64,000 nt of DNA from Geosiphon pyriformis. Its lineage: Eukaryota; Glomeromycota; Glomeromycetes; Archaeosporales; Geosiphonaceae. The position numbers and the translations under genes were made by a program. Location: contig JAAOMT010000566.1 of the NCBI GenBank assembly GCA_016748015.1, positions 123,908 through 187,907 of the forward strand, in the 5' to 3' direction. This document shows positions 23,473 to 33,887 of the stretch, in pieces (the stretch's first letter is position 1; each line of letters begins with the position of its first letter). The notes under the pieces were generated by a model. It did no database searches and was not told where the DNA came from. It saw only the letters and a list, made by a program, of their open reading frames with translations.

Positions 23473-24468
23473 AATAAAATTTTAATAATTAATTAGCATA
23501 AAATTATTATAATTCTTATTATTAATTAGCATATATTATTATCATTCAAATTATTATTTATTATTTAATCAAAAATTATCAAAGATTGCTATTTAATTAA
23601 TAATCTAATTTGTACAATAAAAATTAGGATAATTAAATTACACAATACACTGAACTATGTAACATTTAAAAATTCGTCAAAATTTGTAAAAATTTGTAAA
23701 AATAATAAATAATTTACTAAAATAGTTAATAGTTTAATGAAATAACTTGTAATTTGTTGAATTTATAGACTAGTTTTATAACAAGTTGTATAAAAAAAGA
23801 GCTTTTTTTTTCGAAAAAATGTATCTTATCTTTCTTAAAATTATCTTACTATAGATCTTTTACTTTAAATTTAGCTTTATTAATACAATTTAAACAATAA
23901 AAATACTTTAAAAAACCAATTTTTAAAATATTATACTTAATATTTTCCAAAATTTAACTAATATTTTAAAATTAATTATTTAACAATTTAGTAATTTATT
24001 AGTAATTTCAAGTTTAGATAAAAAACAATTTTTTTAATAAAATCTCATTTTTTTTATATTGCTTTTATTTTTTTTATTTTTTTTATTATAATTATTTAGG
24101 TAGCCTAAAAATAAAATTTTTGTAGAAGAATTGATTTTTATAGCAAAGTAACTACATATTTTTAGTAAGCTTTTAAATAAGCAATTCTTAAGAAAAAGTT
24201 AACTTTTATTACAAAATAACTACACATTTTAGTAAGTTTTTAGACAAGCAATTTTTAAGAAAGAGTTAACATTTACTACAATATAACTATACAAAATAAC
24301 TGGCATAGAATTGGCTATTTTACTTATAAGTTAGCAGTTTAAATTATAAGAAATAATTTGAAAATAAATTTAGTTATTGGAAGTTTAATTGCTTTTAGAA
24401 AATATGAATTAACAGCAAAACAGACATTAACAAAATAAAAAAAAGAGACCAAAAACCTCTTGTAACAC
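23473..24468 (+). repeat. Probable Gy3 3' LTR
   Basis: Begins after a purine-rich AGAGAAAATTA tract equivalent to the Gy1 polypurine tract and ends at TGTAACA (about 24462-24468), a plausible LTR terminus. The body is unlike the Gy1 LTR and includes a 68-bp tandem repeat. No second copy exists in the window, so the limits are inferred. Confidence 0.45.
24133..24292. repeat. 68-bp tandem repeat, 2.35 copies
   Basis: Units start at 24133, 24201 and 24269 with exact 68-bp spacing. Each contains AACTACA, TTTTAGTAAG, a CAA-TT-TTAAGAAA block and AGTTAAC. Copies differ by scattered substitutions. It lies in the probable Gy3 LTR. Confidence 0.75.
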
Positions 24469-25169
24469 CATAAATTTATTAATAATTAAATTATTTTATT
24501 GTTTAATATATAATTAATTTCTTAATAAATAATCTTATAATTGATAAATAATACTTGATATGCTTTTTGTTTTATTGGCATGGCATTTTCAGTTTTAATT
24601 TGGTGCTAGATAATATTAGTTCTATTAAATTCATTTTTATTTGCAAAGATATTGGTAAAATTGTTAAATAACAACTTGAACTAGTATACATTAAAGTAGG
24701 TCTAAGTTTTTTAGATTTATTTGCTCCAATTGTTCTGGTTATAGCAAATAATATTTTTTTTGTCTGTAGATAAATTGTAATATGAAATTTACATATTTAC
24801 ACAGTTGTAAAAAATTTGGAATAGTAGTTAGTGCTTGGTTCTCAACTTTAATGCTTAGATATTTGATGGTAGTTCTGTTTAATATTTTTATTAGATTTTT
24901 AGTTATGTTGTATATTGAAATTTTAATGTGTTTGTAGTTCTTAACTGGTATATAAAGATTGATAATAACAATCTTTTCTAATTTACAAATAATAAGTTTT
25001 ACTTCAAAAATCTGGGTTTGATCTCTTACTTTTTTTTTTATGAATAATATATGTTGATTATATAATGAGATAAAAATTAATTAATTAATAGAGATAATTT
25101 CTTTCTGATTAATTATTTTCTTCTTTACTATATTAACTAATATTTATATTTTATCTGTAAATCCAAATT

Positions 25170-25545
25170 TATTTATCTTTTTTGTTGTAATTTCTAACTT
25201 TTTTTTCATTTTTATTGATACTAACTGAGCTATTTTTACTAAAAATAGGAATATTATTTATGCAATTTTTTATTTGATTTAATTGTATATGGTTTTTTTA
25301 ATTTATTTTGTAGTATTGTAATAATATTTCTTATATCTTGTATTAATTATTTTTTTTTGATATTAATTCACTTTTTCATTAAACTAAATCTAGATGTTAA
25401 TTAAATTATTGTAGTTATTAGAATTTTTAATACTATTTTTAAATTTATGCTAATATACAAATAAGGTCCTAATCTGATAGGAGTTTTTTTTGAGTATCTA
25501 AAATCAAACTTTGCATCAATATTATGTATGTGTTCTGGCATAATA
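25170..25545 (-). pseudogene. Gy4 dUTPase relic
   Basis: Motif 1 reads NIDAKFDFRYSK (close to the expected DAGFDLRYPGK). Motif 2 (LTSRFSLMKK) keeps the Arg that is a stop in Gy1. Motif 3 is badly decayed (LIQDIRN), and KKPYTIKSNKK plus a broken KIAQ block mark motif 4. The domain supports dUTPase being ancestral in this family. Confidence 0.78.
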
Positions 25546-25759
25546 TCTTTATTATTATTACTAAACCATTTAAGTTTCTGCTTTTTTAAAAGATTAAGGA
25601 GTCAATATATTGTTTAAAGTTATAATTGGGGTTTAAATTATTGTTATTATAGTTGTTATTATGAACAAAATTAGAATTATTGTTGTTATTATTATCAGAG
25701 TTTAAATTAAGATTAAATTTTGATTTTAATTCTAAAACACAGTTGTTAATTGGTTCTTT

Positions 25760-26560
25760 CTCTTTGAGAATTAAATAAATTATACATAATAGTAGATTGT
25801 AAATGAAATTACAATTGTTATAATATTTGAAGTCACTAAAAATTAGGCAATATTTACAAAATTTAGCATTTAATTGTTCTAAATGTTGCTCTTGTTTTTC
25901 TTAAATAAATATTAGATTTTGGTAGTATTTATAGAATTGTTTTAGATTATTTAGAATATTAACAAAACTGTTTAAATTTAGGATAAAAATGGTTTTAATG
26001 AATTTTGGTAAGTTGTTTTTGATTGTAAATATTTTACTGAATAAAACACTTTTAACTTTGGCACTTGCTATTTGCAAAATTTTGTCTTTGTCATATGGAT
26101 AGTCATTCAAATACAAAAGTATTCAGTTTTATGTGACATTAAAAGATTTTTCTTTGCTTATCTAGTTACTTATAAGAATTGTGTATTAATATAATATGTT
26201 ATATGTTTTTTCTTAACCAGCAATGTTATTTTATATTTTTTTGTTAAGTAGTACAAACAAGACATAGTTTGTTGTCTTACTTTTTTTGTTATTTAGAGTA
26301 ATTAAAGTGTTTTCAACAGCATATTTTGTAATAATAGCAGATATGTATTTTGTAATTCTTTTTTAACAAAATTCAAGCTCTTATAAATAAAAGCTTTTTT
26401 TATAATTAATATATCTAAAAAAAATATAAGATAATTGTTTTTTTAGTTTTAAGTTTAAGTAAAATTAATGTTAACTGTTAGCTGTTTTTTTAGTAGTGGC
26501 TTGTGATTTGTTTTCTTCTTTTCCTTTTTTTGTTATTTCAAGATAAAATTAGTAATAGCT
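25760..26560 (-). pseudogene. Gy4 Cys-rich region relic
   Basis: Matches the Gy1 region between protease and dUTPase: YTILISN followed, about 30 residues on, by NDYPYDKDKILQIASAKV (26116-26060), then CKYCLIFSDFKYYNNC (near 25870-25830), where Gy1 has CENCLIPCQNQCC. Some Cys are now Tyr. The open frame 25901-26116 is part of it, not a separate gene. Confidence 0.72.
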
Positions 26561-26875
26561 TATTGTGATTGTTTTCAGTCCACAAGACTTAATAGATTTT
26601 TCAAGTAGGTTTGTTGGTTTTTTCCTCAAGTTTTATTAATGGCTGTAATTAAGTTGGTTTGAAATGACTGCAAATAATTGGTACTCAAGTATGCTAATTA
26701 TTTTGACTAAGTTGTAACTTTTAAGTATTTTAGTCAAGTATAATATTGGTCTTAGAAAGCCAGTTATTATCAATAAGAGCTTAGTATTGTTATGGTTGAG
26801 ACCTATGCTTCTTATTAATTATCACATGTATTAGCCATTGATGTCATATGATTAGCCACACTATTTTTAGAAAAT

Positions 26876-26996
26876 AATCATTGACCTGATTAATGACCTA
26901 ACTGTTGACCTGACCATTGACCTAATCATTGACCTGATCAATAACCTGATCATTGACCTGATCATTGACTTAATTATTGACCTAATTATTGACCAT
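26876..26996. repeat. 12-bp minisatellite in Gy2 5' LTR, about 10 units
   Basis: Units vary around CATTGACCTGAT; many contain TGATCA at the junction and TTGACC inside. The array ends about 10 bp before the TATA motif, the place of an upstream regulatory array. The 3' LTR has about five units. Confidence 0.9.
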
Positions 26997-27006
26997 TTTT
27001 GACAGC

Positions 27007-27014
27007 TATATAAG
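27007..27014 (+). promoter_or_regulatory. TATA box of Gy2 LTR
   Basis: TATATAAG directly downstream of the 12-bp array, conserved in the 3' LTR at 34016-34023. AATAAA-type signals lie about 50 bp further on, consistent with a short R region. Transcription start not shown. Confidence 0.6.
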
Positions 27015-27530
27015 TAATGAATTTCTTAGCTGTAGAAAAGCATGTAATAACAAGTATCTGAATAATAAAGAATAAATAAAATAACAACTTTCATCTCAAT
27101 CCTTTTCTTATTGCTAATTTCTCTTTCCCTATCTTCAAGTATCTGAACATTTTAAAGATAAAAAATTACTTGTTGGCCTTTTCCTGACATATATAATTGT
27201 AGCATTTAAAGATTATTTGAATAAACATGACTGAAAAGCACAAGTTGATACCTGATATTGAATTCTAAGAGCACTGACATAAAGCATAAAATTATACTAG
27301 TGGTGATCAATTGTTGACAGTACGGACTATCTCTCTACCTTCAGATTTCCCAGTTATCTTTGAAAAGAATAGTGACTGAGATATTTTATGAAACTGATCT
27401 CACATATTGAATCCATACTCATTTAATTTGCTTTTTAAAGTTGAATTCTCCTTTGATTATTTCCATCACCCTACAATCTTGTTCTCCCTTGCTATCCGTT
27501 AGCTTGTTATTCCAACCTGTAACATAAAAG

Positions 27531-27547
27531 TGGTGCTCCCTGTGAGG
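27531..27547 (+). promoter_or_regulatory. Gy2 primer-binding site
   Basis: TGGTGCTCCCTGTGAGG, six bases after the LTR end. It starts with TGG for pairing to tRNA 3' CCA and resembles the Gy1 site. Implied tRNA acceptor 5' strand would be GCUCCCU; not assigned to an amino acid. Confidence 0.75.
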
Positions 27548-27576
27548 TTGTCAAAATTCACTTATTTCCTCATTGT

Positions 27577-29130
27577 ATGGGTGATTATTCATACTTGCCA
27601 CAGCAATCAGAAGAACACTTTGTAGCACACAACAGAAATGACCTAGAGTTTATTGAACTCAATCCTCTGCCCTTCTGCTTAATTTGTTTCTCTGTTGAAA
27701 AACAATCCAGTAGACAATTTTAAGACTTTTGGAACTGGTTCCTGAACAAGCATTCAGCTGAAATCTACACAGCTTATACCATCTATTACTTTAATTAAGC
27801 TTATTTTGAAGACAATTTTGAAGAAAGAAATACCAGCATCAATCAGCTCTTATACTCCACAACCTTTGAACAACAGCTCCCTGATTTCGAATATCTGAAT
27901 CACTAAATCTATATTTGGATTGCTGCTCACCAACTAGTTGAAAACCCCTTTGAAACAGAAGAAAAAAGTTACCAAACTGCCCCTATTTTTGATATTTTCT
28001 TAAGTGAATCAGAGCACTCTACACAAACAGTAACTCCTAAACCAATGGCCTAAGATCCAATACAAGCAAACATCCTGGCTGCCCTCCAAGGTATACAAAC
28101 TGTCTTGGGGCAAAGAAACAACACTCTACTACTATTATTCAGAGGCAATGCACAAGATCCAATTGAATGGTTGAATGACTTTGAAAGAGCTGCTACAGCC
28201 AACCAATATGATAATGAGTACAAGTTTCAAATTGTTGGTGGCTACCTCCAAGGCTCTTCTGCTACCTGGTTCTCACAGGAAACTGATGCTAATGTCCATC
28301 AAAAAATTATTAGATGGATGCCAGCAAATGCCAGAGAAAACAACACCTCTTTTACAATCTGGTTTGAAAACAAGTTCAGAACTCCAATCTTAATATCCAA
28401 GTGGCACATGGAATTAGAAAGAAGAACTCAAGACCCTGGTGAAATTGTAACTGAATATGCTAAAGCAATCAGAAAGTTAATCAAGCATGTAAACTTTGAA
28501 AGAAATTGGACAGAAGAGCAAAAGATTCATTTCTTTACAAAAGGATTAAGAACTGATTTATTTTATGCTTTTTGGTCTCTCTTGGCCCTGAAAAACAACT
28601 CTATAATAGACATGGCCATTGAACTTGCCCAACAAATTGAAGACAACCAAAGAATACATTTGAGATCTACACTTTCAGTTTTTGTTCCTGCTCCTGTCAT
28701 GGCTCCTGCCCCTCAAATGGCTGCTGCTTCTTTTGCTGCCCAAACTCAAGATCCAAATGAACAATTAATTAATAAACTCACAGCCAATTTTGCCCAGTTA
28801 TTAAAACCTTTGGCACAAGCAGTTAGAGATAACCAACAACCACAAAGACCCAGATATGAACTACGTTTTAATTAGCCCCAGCAACCTCCTTATCAAAGAC
28901 AGCAAAATTGTGGTCCTCTTGTATGTTATAGATGTGGATTAACTGGACATTTCTCAAGAGATTGCAACAATCCTCCTTTACCTCCTCCAGTCCCCAGAAA
29001 TAATGACAATTAAAACAATAGACCCATCAACAATAATACTTCCAATCAAAGACCCAACCATGTCAACATCAATTTTTTTGGAGAGGATCCTCTAGTTGAA
29101 ACCACTGTTTATCAGCCTTTAAACTGGTAA
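27577..29130 (+). pseudogene. Gy2 gag
   Basis: ATG at 27577-27579; the frame continues to 29130 with four TAA before 28105, a TAG at 28873 and a TAA at 29011. Residues 1-170 are polar. The capsid-type core (28105-28872, uninterrupted) has DPIEWLNDFERAA and YLQGSSATWF, followed by an Ala/Pro-rich linker. A perfect zinc knuckle CYRCGLTGHFSRDC (C-x2-C-x4-H-x4-C) lies at 28924-28965. Stops fit CAA/CAG changes. The downstream protease is in a different frame, so a frameshift lies near 29100-29130; I cannot tell decay from an ancestral programmed shift. Confidence 0.88.
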
Positions 29131-30341
29131 ACACACCTCCAAAGGGTAAGAGTGCAAGCCAACCAGAAGAAAACCCCTTTTTTGCTTTTAATTTAACTGA
29201 TAATGACCATGACATGGATGAATTAGCAATTAACACTTCTGAATCAACCAAAAAAAAGAAGAAAGCCAAGGTTAATTTCATTCTAGATCCCAACAAAGCC
29301 TCAATTTTCACTGTTGATAACAATGAGCCACCAAAAGCCAAAGTTTTTAAGAACTCTCCAAAGTTGGAATCCCCAGAAATTGTACAAAAATCTGGATTCT
29401 ATTCTGTTGTCAAAGATCTCATGAAAACCCCAGCACACATTACCTTTGGCCAGTTAATGACTCATCCACAGTTCAGAAAAGATCTTCACAAATCTCTAAT
29501 CCTCAAGAAGAAAACACCAAAGACCAATAAACACTCTTGCCAAGCTGGACTTGCTAACAACAGCAATGTCACTCCTCTAATTTGCAAAGCACAAGTGGCT
29601 GGTTACTTTATTGACTTGATCCTAAACAGTAGATCATTTGTTAGTGTAATTGCCAAACACTTTCTTGAAGCAATTGGCAGAAAAATTGATGAACCTTCTA
29701 CCTGACCAATAACCAACATACATGGTGACAAAAAAAAAGGTCTGAGCATTGCCAAAGCTATTCCTGTTTGCATCAATAACATCAGTATTGAAACTGACAT
29801 GGAAGTTTCTGAAGCTAAAGAATACACCATTATTGTTGGCAATAAGTGGCTTAAGAAACCAAAGGTCTTATTCGACTATGAACTTTGTGAGCTAACCATA
29901 AGATGTAATAAAAAACCCATTGTGGTTAAATGTCGCCATTGGACAACTCCTTCAGCAACCAAACAAAATCAAGAAGATGAGCAATCAAAAGAATCAAATG
30001 ATGAAGAGAGTGATGAAAAAGATGAACAAAAAAAACAAAAAGAAACTGCTGAACTTGCCTACACCACCTTCACCAGCAATGGCAAGCCACTAGACAATGT
30101 TAAAGCTAATAGAGAGGGAATTATTGTAAATGGCAAGCTGATTTGCTGGCCCTACCATGATATTCTAAGAAGAACCTTTGACCAAAAGCCTGGCAAGAAA
30201 GCCAAATACAGTTATTGGTGGCATGGCTCTTGTGCCCAGTGCTGGTGCAATAAACCTTTGTATTCTCCAAGTGATGAATGCAAATCATGCCTAATCTATT
30301 ACAAAGATTGGGAACCAATTAGCCTAATACTAAAAGATTAA
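29131..30341 (+). pseudogene. Gy2 retropepsin and Cys-rich linker
   Basis: The protease loop reads LILNSRSFVSVI (Asn codon AAC at 29625) where LILDSGSxxSVI is expected: catalytic Asp to Asn and Gly to Arg, so inactive. A TGA at 29703 interrupts. The domain ends in IVGNKWLKKPKVLFDY. A Glu/Lys-rich acidic stretch follows (about 30000-30060), then a Cys-rich segment (30225-30291) with C-x2-C-x-C and C-x2-C pairs, probably a small zinc ribbon. No dUTPase lies between it and RT. Confidence 0.85.
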
Positions 30342-31387
30342 TTAAAAAAAGTACAGAAGTCCTTTGAAAATGAACCACCTGAGATCCAATTATTAGTAGT
30401 AAAACAAAGAAAACCCTCCCCAGAAGAAAGAAAGATAGACATTGAAAATCTGTTGACAAGAAACAGTCCAGTTATCTCAAAAGAAGGTGATACCCCAAGA
30501 TGAACCCATGTGATACAACACACTATCACCATCAGAGAAACTTGCCCCATCCATTTGAAGCCTTAACAATCCAATTGCCAAAATGATGAGTTTATCAAGA
30601 AAGAAATAAACTGGATGAAAGAACTTGAATTCATACAAAAAACCAAGAGTGAATGGGCTTTCCCAGTTGTAGTAGTATCCAAAAAAGATGGAACCCTATG
30701 TTTCTGTGTTGACTACTATCAATTAAATGCCATCACTGAAAGAGACATGTACTCACTTCCCAAGATTGATACAATGCTGGACCAATTCAAAGATGCTGCT
30801 TTCTTTTCAATCATTGATCTAACTGCTGGATTCTGACAAGTAGAAATGGATCCAGAAAGCCAGAAGAAAACCGTCTTCATTACCAAGTATGGCATCTATA
30901 AATTCACAGTTATGCCTTTTGGTCTCACCAATGCCCTTCCACCTTTTAATGCTTAATGGATAAAGTATTTGAATCAGTGAAAAAAAACTTTGTTTTGGTC
31001 TATCTAGACGATATAATAGTGTACTCAAAAACCTGGGATGAACATCTTGAACATTTGCAAAAAGTTTTTGATCTTCTCAGAAATACAGGTCTCAAGATCA
31101 ACCCAATCAAATCTTTCTTTGGAAGACAATCCACCCAATTCCTTGGCCATCTTATTACAAAAGATAGAATCTTTCTTAATCCAGCCAAAGTGGAAAAAGT
31201 TCAGAACATAAGACAACCAATGAATGTTCATGAGTTATGTTTTTTTCTTGGTTTGGCCTTTTATTATTGCAAATTTGTTAAGGATTTCTCCAAAATTGTC
31301 TCTCCACTCAATCAGCTACTCAGAAAAAATGTCAACTACCATTGGGGCACATATTAGCAGAAAGCATTTGAAACCCTCAAAGAAAAA
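30342..31387 (+). pseudogene. Gy2 reverse transcriptase
   Basis: RT starts after PR-stop-THVIQH, where Gy1 has FERTNLV: the TGA at 30502-30504 replaces an Arg codon. The fingers have FPVVVVSKKDG; the palm has SIIDLTAGF-stop-QVEMD, the stop replacing the Trp seen in Gy1 GYWQVEMD. MPFGLTNA is followed by a single-base shift near 30950. FVLVYLDDIIVYSK keeps the YLDD box. A TAG replaces Gln in the segment before RNase H. Confidence 0.92.
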
Positions 31388-31859
31388 TTGGTTACAGAAT
31401 CTATTCTCAAACAACCTAATCTGGATCAACCTTTTATCTTTTACACTGATACATTTGGCTATGGACTTGGTACTGTTCTCTCACAAAAAGATGAAGATGG
31501 CAGGGAACATGCAATAGTCTATGCCAATAGAACTTTTACACCAGCAGAAAAAAATTATTCAGTTACTGAACAGAAATGCTTAGCAGGAGTTTGGGCTATC
31601 AGCTACTGGGATAAATATCTCCTTGGTATGAAGTTTTTGGTGGTAACAGATTACCAAGCTTTGGTTTGGCTGTGCAACAAGAAAAGGCTAGAACATAAAC
31701 GGATAGCCCACTGGATACTCCACTTGGACAAATTTGACTATGACATTCAATATTGCAAAGAAGCACATTATCAAAACGCTGACGCTCTCTCTAGACTTAC
31801 CATCCAGTAACAGTACAACTACCTCAAACCAAACCAACCTAATTATTAGTAATTCTCTC
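31388..31859 (+). pseudogene. Gy2 RNase H
   Basis: FYTDTFGYGLGTVLSQKDEDG carries the first Asp. The second catalytic position reads EQKCLAGVW (AAA at 31574-31576) where Gy1 has LECLAVVW, a Glu to Lys change. VVTDYQALVWL carries the third Asp, and NADALSR ends the domain. The frame changes between 31810 and 31860. Confidence 0.9.
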
Positions 31860-33189
31860 ACAACCAAACTTGATAATAGACTTGGACAACTACTATGCCT
31901 TAATGGAATTTTTGGCTAAAGGACAATACCCACCAGAATACAATTGACAGCAAAAAGAACATTTGCGCAAACAATCAAATTTCTATTTGATCCACCAAAA
32001 CCAACTATACAAAAAAAACAAAAAAAATCCTGACTGCCTCCAGAGAGTCATAAGATTTGAAGAAAGAGAAATTGTGATCTATAACATGCATACTAATTCA
32101 TTAGCTGGACACTTTGGAAAAACAAAAACAATTCAGAAAACTCTAGCTCACTATTATTGACCTACCTTGGGAAAAGACATTGCTGAGTACATTAAAACCT
32201 GTGATACCTGTCAAAGAAAAGGAAAACCCAATAAAAAAGAAGATATTCATCCAATCTCTATTGGCCAATCATTTGACAGGATTGGTATAGATGTTGTTGG
32301 ACTTTTAACAATAACTCCTGATGGCAACAGATACATTATCACAGCTACTGACTATCTTACAAAGTGGGTAAAAGCAAGAGCCACTTCAGACCAAACAGCA
32401 GTTTCAATAGCCAATTTCATTTATGAAGATATTATCTGCCATCATGACTGCTTCAGAGAACTTTTATCTGATAGAAAAAAAGCTTTTCTCAGTACACTGG
32501 TTGAAAAATTTTGTAGAAAAATGGGAATACGTTACAAACTTTCCTCTCCTTATTACTCCCAAACAAATGGCCTAGTGAAACATTTTAATAGAACACTATG
32601 TGAAACTCTAGCCAAAACAAGTGAAGAAACAAACTTATGAGACAAAGTACTGCCTTCAGCTTTGTTTGCTTATAGAACTGTGAATTATGACATAACAAGT
32701 TATGAATCTTTTTATCTGCTCTATGAACACATGGCAACACTACCAATAGAAATTGACATTGAGACAATATCTTTTGAAGAGATCACAATAGCAAATTACA
32801 AAGACATTTTGCAAAGAAGACTTGGTACCATTCTTGACTTATTGGTAGAAGCACAAATAGTTGCTTTTGAAAAGATAAAACAGTTTCAAGAAAAGCTTAA
32901 AAAGAAAAAAACCTATAAAACACTTTCTTTAAGTATTGGTGACTTGGTATTAGAATACCATTCAGACAGAGACAATGTCTATGGTGATAAATTCTCTAGC
33001 CAGTAGAAAGAACCCTTTATAGTCAACAAAGTTTTGAACAATGATTCTTATATTCTTCAAGATCAATCTGGAACAATCTTTAATGATCGACTTGTTTACA
33101 ACACGCGACTTAAGAAATATCATAAACAATCTGATTGGTTGCCTGTTGTGATAATACTGACTCAAATGATTAACAAAAATCAAGTATAA
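31860..33189 (+). pseudogene. Gy2 integrase
   Basis: Zinc-binding HHCC: MHTNSLAGHFG ... CDTCQRKGK; the stop at 32158-32160 replaces the Trp of YYWP. Core: RIGIDVVG (first Asp), LLSDRKKAFLS (second Asp) and NGLVKHFNRTL, where the catalytic Glu is Lys (AAA at 32578-32580). Another TGA (32638) replaces the Trp before DKVLPSALFAYR. The C-terminal domain has the W-x-x-P-F-I-V pattern with its Trp as TAG (33004). The frame ends at TAA 33187-33189. Confidence 0.92.
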
Positions 33190-33230
33190 ATAAATGCATC
33201 ATTCCCAAAACAGAGGTATCTTCAATCGAC

Positions 33231-33887
33231 ATGAACAATTATTTTCTGGATCAAAACATTCAAAATGCCTTCTATACTCTCTATGAGTATTGAATTAAAA
33301 ACTATCCAAATACTACTTTGACTATTGGAAAACAGACCACCATAACTGATAACAGTGGAACATATATTGTTATTAGACCAAAGAAAACAACTACCAGAAG
33401 AGAAAAAATTGGTAGCAAAATGGATAAATATCTACTAGAAAGTATAACAGCAGTGATACTTGTACCTTCCACTACACTTGGAAAAACAATTAAAGAAATC
33501 TTACCCATAGACAAAAACTTGTCATATAGAAGACAACTAGAGCTCTATGGTCGTCTTGGTGAAATTATAGATGACATAAAGCTCATGAAGAAAACAACTT
33601 CAGAGATACAGGCAGAAATTTTGGGCATTATATGATTAGATGTTCTAAGAGTTTTAACCATTGCTAAAAGAGCCAAAACTCTAATACAAAAATGTAGTTT
33701 CTTGGATACAAAACTCATTTCGCCTCAAGTATTATACACTCTATCTACAAAAGACTTCAATAAATTAGTTAGCTTTGAGTTAGATAAAACTCTTCAAATA
33801 GATTACACTATAAATAGCTTGATTTTGCCAGAGCTCAATCTCTTTAAAGAGAATAATGTTATGGTTGAAACCTATACTTCTTATTAA
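33231..33887 (+). pseudogene. Gy2 accessory ORF (about 218 codons, two premature TGA)
   Basis: Starts at ATG 33231, 41 bases after the integrase stop, and ends inside the first 31 bases of the 3' LTR. TGA codons at 33291 and 33633 interrupt it, but the frame never shifts. The product is basic in its first half, with no membrane segment. The block LISPQVLYTLSTK ... FELDKTLQI aligns with ELTPDIFSNLKTK ... YQLGKHLNI of the Gy1 ORF. Position and length match Gy1. Function unknown. Confidence 0.7.

Larger units (their letters stand above)
20346..24468 (+). mobile_element. Gy3: gypsy relic, plus strand (RT to 3' LTR)
   Basis: Strongly AT-shifted relic of a gypsy element. In order: RT from the YxDD region, RNase H, integrase with HHCC and core, integrase C-terminus, the accessory ORF and a probable 3' LTR. 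Gag, protease and the RT N-terminus are missing. Stops (mostly TAA) occur every few dozen codons. It belongs near the Gy1 family by its accessory ORF and integrase C-terminus. Confidence 0.85.
24530..26787 (-). mobile_element. Gy4 (part 2): gypsy relic, protease C-terminus to RT start
   Basis: Minus-strand relic of a Gy1-type element. In order from 26787 downwards: protease C-terminal block (NNWLSKTNIILDW), Cys-rich region, dUTPase, the spacer, and the start of RT (NEFNRTNII, equal to GEFERTNLV of Gy1), where it is truncated near 24530. The protease active-site half is on the far side of Gy2 at 34534-34775, so Gy2 inserted into it. Confidence 0.88.
26788..27524 (+). repeat. Gy2 5' LTR (737 bp)
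   Basis: Runs from TGTTATGG to CCTGTAACA. It matches 33857-34533 throughout, except that it holds five more 12-bp units, which accounts for the full 60-bp difference. A TATA motif and several AATAAA motifs follow the minisatellite. Confidence 0.94.

Noticed and set aside
25901-26116. Gy4 frame as a gag or separate gene
   Set aside because: It matches the part of the Gy1 Cys-rich region upstream of dUTPase, so it belongs to pol of Gy4.
29100-29130. Programmed gag-pol frameshift in Gy2
   Set aside because: No clear slippery site or following structure, and other single-base shifts in the same element are plainly decay, so a programmed event cannot be claimed.
30831-32640. TGA reassigned to Trp, because TGA stands at conserved Trp positions in Gy2 and the LINEs
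   Set aside because: TGG is used for Trp throughout the same frames, TGA also stands at conserved Arg positions (30502, 43144, 45268), and TAG/TAA stand at Trp and Gln positions. This is transition decay, not a code change.
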